A DNA stretch of 64,000 bases from Apostichopus japonicus (lineage: Eukaryota > Echinodermata > Holothuroidea > Aspidochirotida > Stichopodidae): the NCBI RefSeq assembly GCF_037975245.1, contig NC_092577.1, forward strand, positions 31,688,398 to 31,752,397, read 5' to 3'. The notes under the pieces are model-generated. The model had not been told where the DNA came from. It ran no database searches and saw only the letters and a list, made by a program, of their open reading frames with translations. Within the stretch, counting starts at the first letter, position 1. Each line of letters begins with the position of its first letter. Positions 1 to 11,876 of the stretch are shown piece after piece. The translations under genes were made by a program, and so were the position numbers.

Positions 1-182
1 TTTAGTATGGGTGTTTTTTATATTGTTGCTTTAACATTTTTTTGCCTTATTGGTTCTATATATTTAATATTTCGGTTTTTGTTACTATTTATTTTTAGGT
101 TTTACATTTGTAAAGTGCTTTGAGCAACTTTGATGATTATGCGCTATATAAATATTACTTATTACTTATTATTATTATAACA
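1..182 (+). mobile_element. 3' end of a non-LTR retrotransposon (CR1/L2-like)
   Basis: T-rich sequence leads into 'GTAAAGTGCTTTGAGC' (about 111-126), then 'GCGCTATATAAATATT' and a short (ATT)n tail. LINEs of the CR1/L2 group in marine invertebrates typically end this way, with a GCGCTATATAAAT stem followed by a trinucleotide tail. The coding part lies outside the window, and no reverse-transcriptase sequence is visible. The family assignment is from memory of the tail type. Confidence 0.6.
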
Positions 183-644
183 TCATAAATGATGATATGG
201 CTTGAAAATGGCTTAAAAAATATTTAAAAAAAGAGAACTAGAGAGTTGATGAAGACGTAAATATTATGTAGTTACCATGTAAGCATTCAACAGAGTCGGT
301 ACAAAGTCCTGTTTAGTGAAAAAGAGAAGGAAATTTACTATCATCAGCAGAAGCAACATCCAAAAGTGTTTAGATGAATTACGAAGTAAACTAACGCCAT
401 GAAATTGTTGTCACAAGTAAGGAATGATTATCCAGTATCAAAATAAATCACATAATAAGATACTTTTAATGCAAAAATAACCAAATTTCTTCATAAATAC
501 AGAGATATGCAAACTGCTCTTTTTAAAAGAAACTAAATATCTTCATTATTTTTGATGAACTATTTTATCAACCAAAAATACTGTGGTTCAAAGTGAAAAA
601 AAAATACATTCATTATTCCCTGTGACAATGTCATAACATCTCAC
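183..644. other. Intergenic, no feature seen
   Basis: AT-rich sequence with stops in all frames and no recognised repeat. Confidence 0.6.
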
Positions 645-1005
645 TTAAAGGGTGTGAAGACTCGCGCAAAAAGAAACGTCTAACGCCGGTAATCTGACCT
701 AGTTTCGAATGAGGTGTAACAGAAGTGTTAGACATCACCACCGATCCCAGAAAATACACACACACAGCTTGCTACCTTGGTAATTAGACACTATTGTACA
801 GTCAATACATACAGCTGCAGTCAATACCCACAGAACAGTGTATTAATGATACAGCGATGGACATCTCAGGTCGAGCTAAAGATAACAAGGTATCACGTTT
901 CATTACTGTCTGCATATTTTGTAGCGACATGAACAAAACGTCACTTGCAAGCAACGGAAAGTTAACTTTTTCAGATGGTTTGGGGCAAGTCTTCAATGAC
1001 TTTAA
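645..1005 (+). mobile_element. TTAA-flanked miniature element, family A, copy 1
   Basis: This copy matches 12403-12778 over nearly its full length in the same orientation, with a few substitutions and short indels. The ends are imperfect inverted repeats: the left reads TTAAAGGGTGTGAAGACTCG, and the right end on the reverse strand reads TTAAAGTCATTGAAGACTTG. Both ends abut TTAA, as expected for a TTAA target duplication (piggyBac-type), but TTTAAA cannot be excluded. It encodes no transposase; the short frames inside it are not genes. Confidence 0.7.
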
Positions 1006-2769
1006 AGATAATGTTTGCAGTGGTAATTGTGCCAGGCATCACTCCTCCCCCAGCTTAATCTTTCTTACTCTCTATTACCAGCAGTGAGCACTCAGGTACA
1101 TGAGAGAAGGGGGGAGGGGGGAACCTACCATAATCAACAGGACAAATTTAGAATCCCCCCCTCTCAGTCCCGTCACCCATCTTTGAAATCTATAGAAGTC
1201 ACTGCCTCTGACCACTAATAATTCTGAACAAAAAAACCACTAAATGTTCTTCGTACTCACAGCTTTGAGTTGACTCTTGACTTCAGGCACAGTCCTCCCG
1301 TTTCCAAAAGCCACGTAGGATATAAAACATGATACGATGAACGGTGCAAAAAGAGCCTACAGTATAATAAAGGAAAAGAATTTGACATGGTAAATAATAG
1401 GTAAATAGGTTCATTTTCAGAGTGATGGAAAAACAAATGTCTATTGTAATCTCTATAAAAGAGTACAACCCAACATTCTCAGTCATTTTTGAAGTCATCA
1501 AATATTACTTATGTGTTAAAAATGACAATCTATACTAAGTTGACTTATTCTTGCTGAATTGGGTTTGCAACATAACATCCCCTACTAGGCCACTACATAT
1601 GCTGTGGTAAGTGCATGGTTTAAATTTCGTTTTTGCAGTACCATATTGTCACCAAAATCTTTGAACTCCTTGTTAAAAAGTGAAGCAATATGCAACATAC
1701 GACTTTCATACTGCATCAGATGTATTAGACCCAATAACACTGTAGCCTGTTGTCATAGTGACTAGCATATGGATGCATGTAAGTGCCATTGGAAAACATC
1801 AGAGAGTTTGAAAAAAGTTATCCATTTACAGTATACGATATATTGACACATCATTTGCAAGTCTTAATTTTGTAATATTTTGTTGTATTGGAGAATTGCC
1901 AATCCACTCAGCAACTTGCAAGAAATTGTTGCGATCACACACAGGTACGAAAAAAAGCCAATTTTGAGCAGTGTTTGAGAAAAGTCATCAATGCAAACAT
2001 TTCGCTGTGCACATCGATGATAGTTGACTATTATAAGTCATAAACATTATTAAACTTAAAAGCTCAGAAAATGTATTTCTGCTATGGGGTGGGGCATAAT
2101 ATAGGTGTGACCACCATGAAGTATGCTTATGTATATTCATACTGCACCTGGTCTGTGGCAACTTTACACAGGGGAGCCAGTTTACCAGACCCTTTGTAAA
2201 TCCTCTCTAACAACTTGTACCAGGTTATCACAACTGGACCCTGCAGGGAAAGAAAATATCATGCACTGTGTTAAAAACCCAGGTACTCTCAACATCTATG
2301 AAAATCAGACCTCATGCACCCTACCATCCACATCCTGCCCCTCCCCCACCCCCCTCCCACCAACACTATTATATAATAAACTCATTAAAAATAATGTGTA
2401 CAGTAAGTAAGTGACAAGAGTAAATCTGCAGGAAACAACAGCAAATTATCACAAAATAAGTGAAATATTTAAAACACTCATAATCAATTGATCATATAAC
2501 ACGAACAGTGCCAACATATTTAGTCTATTTGAGCAATACCAGGCTAACAGATTGTCTTTTTCTTACAAAGCAAATTAAATTAATGACATAACATATTGCC
2601 TGTCCAAAAAAAAAAGAAATATAATTTTATGATGCCTAGCAGCCACTTGTGGATATAGGAGAAGCTAAAATGGTTTGTATCTTACACTTCTGTTTGAGTG
2701 GCTACTCCCAATTAACAGGGTCTGTTCATTTTGCATTTTCTTTTTGACCATTTGGAAAAACATTTCAGA
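1006..2769. other. Intergenic, no gene seen
   Basis: AT-rich sequence with a few pyrimidine- or purine-rich tracts (about 1105-1125 and 2335-2362). The longest open frames are under 100 codons and resemble nothing I know. Confidence 0.5.
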
Positions 2770-2779
2770 TGGGGATATT

Positions 2780-2905
2780 AACTGCGGAGCTATCCTGGAT
2801 GAGGAACTCACTTTACTTTAGCCAGCCGGGGCTCAAAACCAGGACTTCCCAGATGTTAGGTTTCATTGGTTCTAACGTCACTGCCATTATCCACTCGAAA
2901 TTAGC
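2780..2905 (-). repeat. Possible tRNA-derived SINE relic
   Basis: The order of elements resembles 28930-29012: a GGATGAGGAACTCACTTTAC-like segment, then 'GGGGCTCAAAACCAGGAC' (a degraded B box on the reverse strand), then a Leu/Ser tRNA-like tail. It is too decayed to draw a cloverleaf. Confidence 0.25.
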
Positions 2906-3629
2906 ATATTGTTTTAAATGTGCCATCCCCACTCCCTCCCCCCTCTCCCTCCCTCCCCCCCGGATGACTCAATGATTTAGCCACTCGAAATAGGTTACCT
3001 TCAATCAACTACATGTCTCGGGTCAGGAACGAGATTCTTAGACAGGGGTTTTAAGGTCTATTAGGTCGTGGAAGATATTTCTCTTCAATGTAAGCGACTT
3101 AACATTAAACATCCCTCTTTAATGCTAACTGGAAATGAATTGAATGTTACTTTGAATGATAGCCAAACGACAAGAAACTGAAGTTGACAAAGGTGACAAA
3201 ACCTCACCACAAAGATGACACCAAAGAATGACTGACGAGCCGTCCTTGCATAGTTGTGGCCATCTAAGCCCTTCTTCTCCACCAGTTGCTGTGCTAGAAC
3301 ATCTCCGACACCAAGTACACATCCTGATGTACAGTACAGTAAGAGAAATGTTTGTATTTTTACTTTTTATGACAAACTTATTTATTTCCAATTGAAATGG
3401 ATGGTGTGAATTAACAGATGCAAACTTAAATGCTGTAGATTCCATACTATCCATAACAGGAACCATTCAGGACTACCGCATGCTTAATGACAGGCAGACT
3501 GTGTTGCACTGAGTATTCCATGTATTTTAACACAGTTGCCCTTGGCAAGCTTGTACTCCCCCTCATGGATTTGTATTTGTACTAGTACTCAAGACATTTT
3601 GAAAATATCTAATACTAGTGAAGGACTAT

Positions 3630-3990
3630 AGTATGTGTGCCAGTGGTGGAGCGTCCATACAGTCAGAGGGGATGGATGCCCCCCCCCCCCTCGATGGACT
3701 CAAATGGACTGCTGGCGCCCTTTTCAGCTTTTTACCACTTTGTACTTATTCGCGATTATTGACTATTTTATTGCGCTCTCAAATACCTATTGACATTTGT
3801 CACATTTTGTTGGTGTAATTTTCTGACAAAATGGCGATGACACCTATTTATTCTTCATTATCTGCAAATTAGCAAGGCCCGGAAAGGGTCACTTCCGGAG
3901 ATCTAGGGAGTATCTGTACTCAAAATATTTCCGTACACTCCGCGCCAACCTGTGGTGGTGCTCCGCTTAGATAGTGTGGAAAGCACCCCT
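3630..3990 (+). mobile_element. Relic of a hAT-type miniature element
   Basis: The left part reads 'CCAGTGGTGGAGCGTCCATA' followed by a C-run. The right part (about 3870-3980) contains 'GGTGGTGCTCCGCTTAGATA', shared with the elements at 6400-6590, 18515-18807 and 52858-53128. The right terminal repeat is not evident, so this is called a relic. Confidence 0.5.
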
Positions 3991-4113
3991 ACAGACCATT
4001 CTGAAACTAGTAATTTTGTGGCCAAGACTAAAGAATTTTGATAAATTGATTTTAAATATATATAATTGAAATTTTAGTGATTTGAAAAAGTTAGAACAGT
4101 GAAAAAACTTCCA

Positions 4114-4184
4114 GCCTCCACTGGGATTCGAACCCTGGCCTCCCGCTTTATATGCGGACACCCTAATCAATAGGCTATGGAGGC
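4114..4184 (-). tRNA. tRNA-like sequence (pseudo-tRNA or SINE head)
   Basis: On the reverse strand a 71-nt cloverleaf can be drawn. The acceptor stem GCCTCCA/TGGAGGC is perfect. The anticodon stem TCCGC/GCGGG has a 7-nt loop ATATAAA with T33 and anticodon AUA. The T arm CAGGG-TTCGAAT-CCCAG has one mismatch and a good B box (GGTTCGAATCC). The D arm is weak: its loop is short and lacks the usual GG. A Tyr-type anticodon with A34 would be unusual, and there is no intron, so a tRNA-derived repeat or pseudogene is more likely than a working tRNA. Confidence 0.45.
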
Positions 4185-4259
4185 TGATTGTATGTCCAGG
4201 GTTCGAAACGGGTAAGGAAGGTTGTAATTCCACTGTAGGTATGTCACCTGTATCGAACA

Positions 4260-6300
4260 ATACTAGTTCTGTTTTGGTGACATAGATAAATTAGTATGTA
4301 TATAAATTAGTATTGTTATTATTATACTATTATATTATCATTGTATGTATAAACATCCTCAACAATCAGTGGGTGAATAGCTGAATAATTAACAATGCAA
4401 ACATTCAGAACGTACAGTAGTACAGTATATTCCAAAGTTGTAATGTCACTCCATACAATGATTCAAGGTAGGAAAATTTAAATTTCAAGCTTCAGGTTCC
4501 TAAACAGTTAATATACCTGAGGTAATGCCTTGTGTTCTCAACGGATATCTGGCTAAACATTGCTGATAGGCACGCCAGGCTTTTATTATCATTTCTGATG
4601 AGCAGTTTGTGTCAAAGAATTTGTTGAAACAGGGATATTGGGCACCTGATTTCTTTCAATATGTCGATGGCACTTCTGTAAATAAAAAAATTTTCGTTTT
4701 AGATTTGCTTCCAAACAGAAAATGATACAAGAATTTAATCTCCATTTTTTCTGTATGTATTAAGATTGCATTAAAAGACTGCAGGTTAAAACTTTCGTTC
4801 CCATTCATGCCTACGTAAATACTACTACTATAGTAGTACTCTACACATGACTCAGAAGTTCCTTGGTATACTTTCCAGATATGACACTAAATATATTTTC
4901 AGTTGGTTACGTTTGTAAAAATTGCCAATGGTTCTTCGCATTTCATCCATTTTAGCAACCTTTTCCTATAATGCTTGCTGCATGCCCGATGGCAGTAGTA
5001 TAAGTAACTACTACTGTACTTGGCCTACCAGCGAATTACGCTGCGTACGGTTAAGGTGACCTAAGCTACTGTAGGTGAGACGTATTAATTATATTCGTGG
5101 AACTGTCTTGCTATATCTTAACTACCCTACCCGCTCAAATACGATATAATGAATACTTCAATCGAACTTTTAGATATGTCCTTACTTGAGGTACTTCAGA
5201 TCAGCATGATAAGAGCATGACGTATAGTTGCAGCTGAAACTTGTGAAAGGTTTCGAAAATCAAGAGGTTCCAAACATCTTTTATTTTTCGGTATTGACCA
5301 GTTGGGCGCCCTACTATATGTAAACGCGGGGGCATCCATTAAATTATATGTCCCTGAACTTCTCAACTTCAAATTGTTATTGAACGCCAAAATAAGTCGT
5401 ATTCAGGGTTACCGGCAAAGCAACGCTAGATTTGCCAAAATAAACCCCCATTGTTGTGTATGGTTTTCAATCATTCGTTGCACTGATTTATATGATAGGC
5501 AGTCTAGTGATCATTTTAAATAACAAGTTATAGCTGTTTATAATCAGGAAATAATACAAGAACATCATCTGTGGATTTAACAATCAGTCTGACAGGCCCC
5601 GAAAAATCCCAAGAAATCCCAAAGGCATTGTACTGTATGGATATCTAGTAATATCTAGCGAAATCCCAAGATCTTCCCTAAGCTGAAGGCAGATAGAGAA
5701 TCGAAGCCTTCAGTGTGTAGTGAGCTTGAAACTGTGCGTCTTTCGAAACGAAAAGTGGGGCATTGCACAATAAACAGATGAAAGTTATTATTTCATTCTC
5801 ATTTCAGTTATTCGAATTTGTAAAGCAAACAGCAGATATCACATCATATCAGTGAGTATGAATATGGCGTTCCAGCATGAACAGCCTCCAAACTGTCTAT
5901 GTGTGTAGTGTTCGGTTTTGGAAATATCTGGTATTTTTTCATTTCCTCCAACGAAGCTTTATAGTAGCCGTTATAAGAGGTTTTAATACTTGTACACCAA
6001 TAAATTAATTGTGTCTGAATTTTCGAAAATTCCCTTACCAACATTCTTCATCATACGTACGTCTCTCAACTCGTGCAATTTTGAGCGGTCTGTTAGGGGT
6101 TGAAGGAGGTTTTTCTATATTGGTTGTCCGTAGATGAAATTTCGGGCAACATTATGGGTATGTTTTGAAGTGAATTTATTCACGAGAAATGTGAAATTTC
6201 AAATTCTGAACAAATAATTGGCTTAAACCCTGAAAAGTGGGGCTGACGGGTATTGTGGGCCGCGACGTAAAATCACCTACAAAATCAATGATCCACAGGT
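4260..6300. other. Intergenic, no gene seen
   Basis: AT-rich sequence with no open frame above about 75 codons and no clear exon signature. Confidence 0.5.
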
Positions 6301-6394
6301 GATGCGATGAGGTCGAGCATGGTGTGTGACTGGTGACAATCTTCAAAAAGGTTATGGATGGGGAAAAAACTATTGGGAAATACTTGGTTCTCAG

Positions 6395-6587
6395 GCAAAA
6401 GTGTAGATCTGGTTGGTCATTTTCCATCCTGAGAAGTGCCATTTCCGGTGATCTGGGGGGGGGGGGCGGTTGGGTGGGGTATCAAAACCAGAAATTTTCT
6501 TGTGCACTGCGTGCCAACTGATGGTGGCGCTCCGCTTAGATAGTAATTTGCGCCCCCCGGGTTAGAAAATCCTGGATACGCCCTGGC
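6395..6587 (+). mobile_element. 3' part of a hAT-type miniature element
   Basis: It shares 'AGAAGTGCCATTTCCGGTGA', a G-run, and 'GGTGGCGCTCCGCTTAGATA' with 18515-18807 and 52858-53128. It ends in 'CCTGGATACGCCCTGG', a diverged form of the right terminus 'CCTGGCTACGYGCCTG'. The left end is missing. Confidence 0.55.
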
Positions 6588-6625
6588 AGTAGTAGTAGTA
6601 GTATTAGTAGTAGTAGTAGTAGTAT

Positions 6626-6720
<95 letters not shown>

Positions 6721-6732
6721 ATAGTAATAATA
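6588..6732 (+). repeat. (TAG)n microsatellite
   Basis: About 145 bp of nearly pure TAG/AGT with a few TAT interruptions. It sits directly against the right end of the hAT-type relic. Confidence 0.95.
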
Positions 6733-7059
6733 AACTACATATTTATATTTCTTCAATCGGGAGGTTGATTAAATTCATTAACTAGCATAGTTGAATAAGT
6801 CTTTTCGATATCAAATAAACCACTGAGATGGAAATCGACACTAAGTAAGAAGCACATGTGAATGCATCTTGCATCCTTCAGTTCAGTTGCTCTCAAAGGG
6901 ACTCTCTGCATTTCGGCATTTCCTTAAGAGTGGGCGGAGGGGAGGGGTTGTCTACATTCCTCTACATTGTTGAAAGACATGGAAGACTGCACTTTAATCC
7001 GCATGGGTGGTTGCGTTCTACTTTTAACCAATGAGACACAATTACATCAGTCATGCGGA

Positions 7060-7164
7060 TTGTCACCTGATTTTATTTATATCAGGCACTATCAGTTCTT
7101 GCAATCTTAGATTTGTTGCCGTGCAATTTGTGTGAAACTTCATTACAGTTGTTTGCCTGATGTG
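7060..7164 (+). other. Possible 5' non-coding exon of the MBLAC1-like gene
   Basis: A strong donor (TGTG|GTAAGT, intron starting at 7165) lies upstream of a good acceptor at 7671-7674 (pyrimidine tract, then TTTCAG), 23 bases before the start codon of the MBLAC1-like gene. A leader exon ending at 7164 and joined to 7675 would fit. The left boundary is a guess. Confidence 0.25.
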
Positions 7165-7696
7165 GTAAGTTAACACCCTTTTTGCCCATTCGAAGTTTAA
7201 CTCCATAGTAAGGAACCCACCAGAGCTAAAAAAATGATCGATAAATTACCGTCACGGCTAGTGATTCAATCTGATCAGTGATATCGGTGTTCTATGTTAC
7301 TGTAGCCTACTAATACTGCGCTACAGTACTGTAATCCAGTGTAGCGGAATTGGTCCTGTCACTCGTTCAGTGTACATTGTCATTTGCCTACAGTACGTAT
7401 CATTCATTCTGTTAGTAATTTAGTCGAAGTGAAGGTGGGAGGTCATCAGTGTAGGTTAATGTTAGCACAAGTATGTTCTTATCCATATTTGCGAAAGGTC
7501 TTACTTATACTAAATAGCAGTTACCTTTTATTTGTTTAATTTTCTTCCATGTCAAACCTCTGCTACAGTGTATTACTATTACTATAGAGTTAGACATACA
7601 TGTATCAATGTTTTCTGTTAATACTTTATTAGACAACAGCCTCTTTTCATTTCCCTGTGCATTCATCATTTCAGATTATTATTAAATTGGCTTATA

Positions 7697-7850
7697 ATGG
7701 AAGTAATAGTGCTCAAGGAAGGTTATTGTAGAGATGGTGACGCTGAAGGGCACTTCAAAGCCAGTGGAACCATAACACTTATAAAAGGGGAACATCATAA
7801 TGTATTAGTGGACACTGGAAGCCCATGGGACACAGGAATATTAATAACAG
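7697..7850 (+). CDS. MBLAC1: MBLAC1-like exon 1 (coding part)
   Basis: Codes for residues 1-51 plus one base. It begins MEVIVLKEGY and contains LVDTGSPWDTG, the first conserved strand-loop of the MBL fold. Donor ACAG|GTAAGT, phase 1. No stop codon lies between the acceptor at 7674 and this ATG, so a longer N-terminus from an upstream exon is possible but not needed for similarity. Confidence 0.9.
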
Positions 7851-10800
7851 GTAAGTAAGGCACTCAAAAGAAAAAAAACATACTTAATTAAAGAGTTGAG
7901 AGGTCTCTTTATGGTGAGGGAGGAGGTGAAATTTTGTATTGAGAAAGTGACATTGCATTGAGGACTAAAGTCACTAAATAAATTTTTGCATTAAAAAATG
8001 TGTTGCAAATATTTGACTTTTAACAGTGCAATAGAAACTGTCAATTATAAGATTGTCACCCCAGTTAGAACTGCTTAAAGGTCTGCTGTTTAGACCCCAA
8101 CTATAGCATGAGAGAGCCTAATAGTGAGTGTTAAGAAGCTATCCAGGCTAATTGTACAGCCTGAGATCAATTTACGACCGTGGCAGATCGATTACATAAT
8201 CACAAAACTTTCCTAGCTATTTAGCGTGCTATAATTGGAGCCAATAAAGCAGATCTTTAAGCCAACTGGTTCTGATTATTGAGGTATTTAAATCCTCTAA
8301 TTTAATTGTTCTTAATGTACAGATGCAATATTTATCATAAAATATAATCTGCTCTAATAGAAAATATTACCAACATTTAACAGTGGAACTCTCCTTTTGC
8401 AGCTTCTTAAGTTTATAAGTTGATTTGTTTTCCTGTTATTTGCCCAAATGCCCAATATAATTGATGTCACTTTTTTTTATTGGGGGGGGGGGGGGATGGG
8501 GCTTTTCACATTTATAGCTATTTATACAAGTGCAGGGCTGTAGGCTTAATGAGAGGGGGGTTCAGGGGAAAACATTTCCCAGCTCAGGGCTCGGGAAAAT
8601 ATGGAGGATGCTGGAAAACATATGTAATTTGAAGATTTTGAAAATTGCAAAAGGAGACCTGCAATATAATTGATCCCTGTAACCAACCTGGCTCTACACA
8701 TCCCTGCAGAAGTATTAACACAATCAGTACTGTAGGCTTTATTTAAGAACTAGCCAAGAACAGAGTGTGATGCTATTCATCATTTTCTAGAAGTGACATA
8801 ATCACGTTCTTGTTATTACTGTTCTTTTCAGAAGCAACTTTGTAAAGTATCCCATGTATGGTAAGATTTAGGGAGAAGCTACTATGTCAGTTGAATTCCA
8901 TAAACATAGTTATACAACATCCTCTAAAATAATACCCATCTGCGTTGTGGTCTTTTATTGCAGAGTTAGCCAGACAGGACATGGCCCCCAATGACATCCA
9001 CTATGTGGTGTGCACCCATGGACATTCTGATCATGTGGGCAACCTGAATTTATTTCTCCAGTCCACGCACATCGTTGGGTACGACATCGCCTTTAAGGAC
9101 GATTACCAAGACTTTGAATTTAAAGAGGTAAACAAAGGAGAACAAATCGTAGTTCAAGATACTGTAGGTATAACGTTTTGGAATAATTTACATCTCATAT
9201 AACCTAGTATCAGGTCTCTTTTTTAATAAATTTTAAAAGTGTCGTAAAATTATTTCAAACTAAGTAAATGTTCTAAACAGCACAGTATTTTCAAAACAAT
9301 ATACACTAATAAAACACAGAATGAAATATAGCATAAAAGGTCATTAGAATTACCTCCAAATTTTAGCACAAGTACAGGACTGCACTTTCCTGGAGGTCCT
9401 GACTGTCCAATAAATCAGAGATGTTGGCATCCAGAAAATTCATAAATTGTCTCAACTGATAACATATTGTGATCACACCAATGATTCAAATATTGCATGA
9501 TAATTGTTCATAGAAACAATTCAACTACAACTTCCTAAAATGTTCGCTTTTTGGAAAACATTTCACCAACGCGAAAAACTATAAAAGGTTGCTGATGGTG
9601 TATAAATCCCTAAATGGTTTAACACACTCCTTCTTATATGAAAGATACAGTATGTTCACTTTCATTACAAGTTCTATCCATAATCATGGCTTAAAGTCTG
9701 CCTCAACATCAGCTTTATATTATGTGTGTGGAAGAAGAACAGAATTTTTAAAGGAAATGTTTTCCTTACCTTGGGTCAAAACAGTGGAACATTTTACCTT
9801 TAAGTATCAGAGAAGGTCCTGATTGAAATTTGTTTTAAACGTTTTCTACAGCCTTACATTAAAAGGACAGTTATCTACTCTAACATTTATAAGACTCTAT
9901 ATATTTGTATTATTATTTCATTTCATTCCTATGCTCCTTTTTACCATCCTACAGGGTATTGTTTGTTTTCATTGTTTTGTTTTCATTTTATATTTTATAC
10001 TTACTGTTGTTTTATTCTTCCACTTCTCTTATTGTCTGTATTTCAACTTGCTCCTTTTATACTATTTCAATTTTTTCTTATATGTGTGTATATGCCCATC
10101 TTAAATTTTTGTTTTATTGTTTGATTTATACTACAATTCTTTTTATTTTCTTGTAACTGAGGGTCGCAGGGAAGATAAGCTCTGGATTACCAAGTCACCC
10201 TCAATTCAATAAAGTTTAATTTAAAATAATCAATCAATAAAACAAATACTTGCTAGAAACTTTAACAAACAGTATACAAATATTGAGTATTACTTAATAA
10301 TGACTATATACAATATTGTAACACTGGCTGGCTCAAGGCTTAAAGCCCGGTCACACTTTACCGATTTTTTATCGGAATACTATGCGATTTTCCCGGAGGA
10401 ATCGAAACAGCCTGTTTTCCGTTTGGGTCTTCTAGCCACAGTGATAAAGGACCTGATTTGCTATCTGTTGAGCCATTCCGATGTGGAATAGCCCTCTCCT
10501 AATTTTTGATATTGACCCCGTTTCCTTTTATCGGATAGCTATCCGATTTCTCTTCCGATTTTTATCGTTTTTCGATGTGACGTCACTTCAGAATGTAGTC
10601 AGTTCTAGAACCCCTCAGATTTGAAGTAGGTATTCGAATATTCCACTGCATTCATTAAATTCACTACCACAAACCTCACTCTTCGGCCTAAAATCGAAAA
10701 AAATCGGACCGTATTCCGATAAAATATCGCTGTAGTGTGACCGGGCCTTTACAGTGTGTAAATGATTTAACCCATTTGAAATGTAAGACATAGTACGACT

Positions 10801-11805
10801 GTGAGGCAGAAAGTTGATTAAATGTTCTTTTTTTCCCTGTTTTTTTTTTCTCAGGGTAAGAGCTACGAGATTGAGGACAACATTGAAGTAATTCCTACCC
10901 CTGGCCACATGCATCATGATGTCAGTGTCATTGTACGGAACACGCAACACAGGACAGTCGTCGTTGCAGGTAACGTGAACAGATTCTAGGTCGTTACGAA
11001 TTTTGTTTGAGATTGAACAAGATTTTACTGTATGATTTCTATTTCAGACAGTTCAATTTGAAAATGTGGGAAGGTTGCTTTTGTTGTTGTTGTTATTACT
11101 ACAGTACTTCTCCAGCCTTGAGATATCTTGCCTCCAAATAATCCTCATTCATCTTCTCCTGTTCCCTTCCCTTGTCCCCCATACCATCCTCTTCCCCCTT
11201 TGCGGTCTAACCAGAAATACAAAATCAACCGTCTTGCACGACTACAGAACATTGCTGCACGAATTGTCATCCGTTCCAAGACAAGAGAATATGTCACACA
11301 TATACTGAGAGGATTACACTGGCTCCTGATCAAAGACCGAATTATTTTTAAAATATTGATTTTCACATATCGCTAGTTTGTTAGAACTTCGCCATTCTAC
11401 TTGTCAGAACTTCTGCAACCATATCACGCAAATCGCAGTTTCATGAGATCACACAATAAATTACTTCTGTGTGAAAATCGCTCAAATCGATCATGGGGCA
11501 AAGAGCTTTTGCTGCTGCTGCCCCTTCTCTGTGGAATAGCTCCCTCCAGAATATGTCAAACACAGTTTAACTCTTGCTTCTTTTAAACGCTCTCTCAAGA
11601 CGACTCATCTGATGAAAACTGTTCAATTAATTGTTCACTGTTGCCCATTTTTGCTTGCATTTTTGTCTTGAATTATGTTTACTGTTTTTTGTTTTGCTGT
11701 TGACTGTTTGTGTCACTGCGCCATGAGCGTCTTTTTTGACGGGTACCGGCACATTCATATAAATGTCCATTATTATTTATTATTATTATCATTATTATTA
11801 TTATA

Positions 11806-11844
<39 letters not shown>

Positions 11845-11845
11845 A

Positions 11846-11876
<31 letters not shown>

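Noticed and set aside
655-700. Family A end (GAAGACTCGCGC...GAAACGTC) as another hammerhead-like core
   Set aside because: It has GAAGA and GAAACGTC in order, but no complementary stem II between them and no stem I pairing.
9823-10156. Two overlapping Phe/Leu-rich frames resembling membrane proteins
   Set aside because: They are translations of the T-rich 3' region of a LINE relic; the hydrophobicity comes from base composition.
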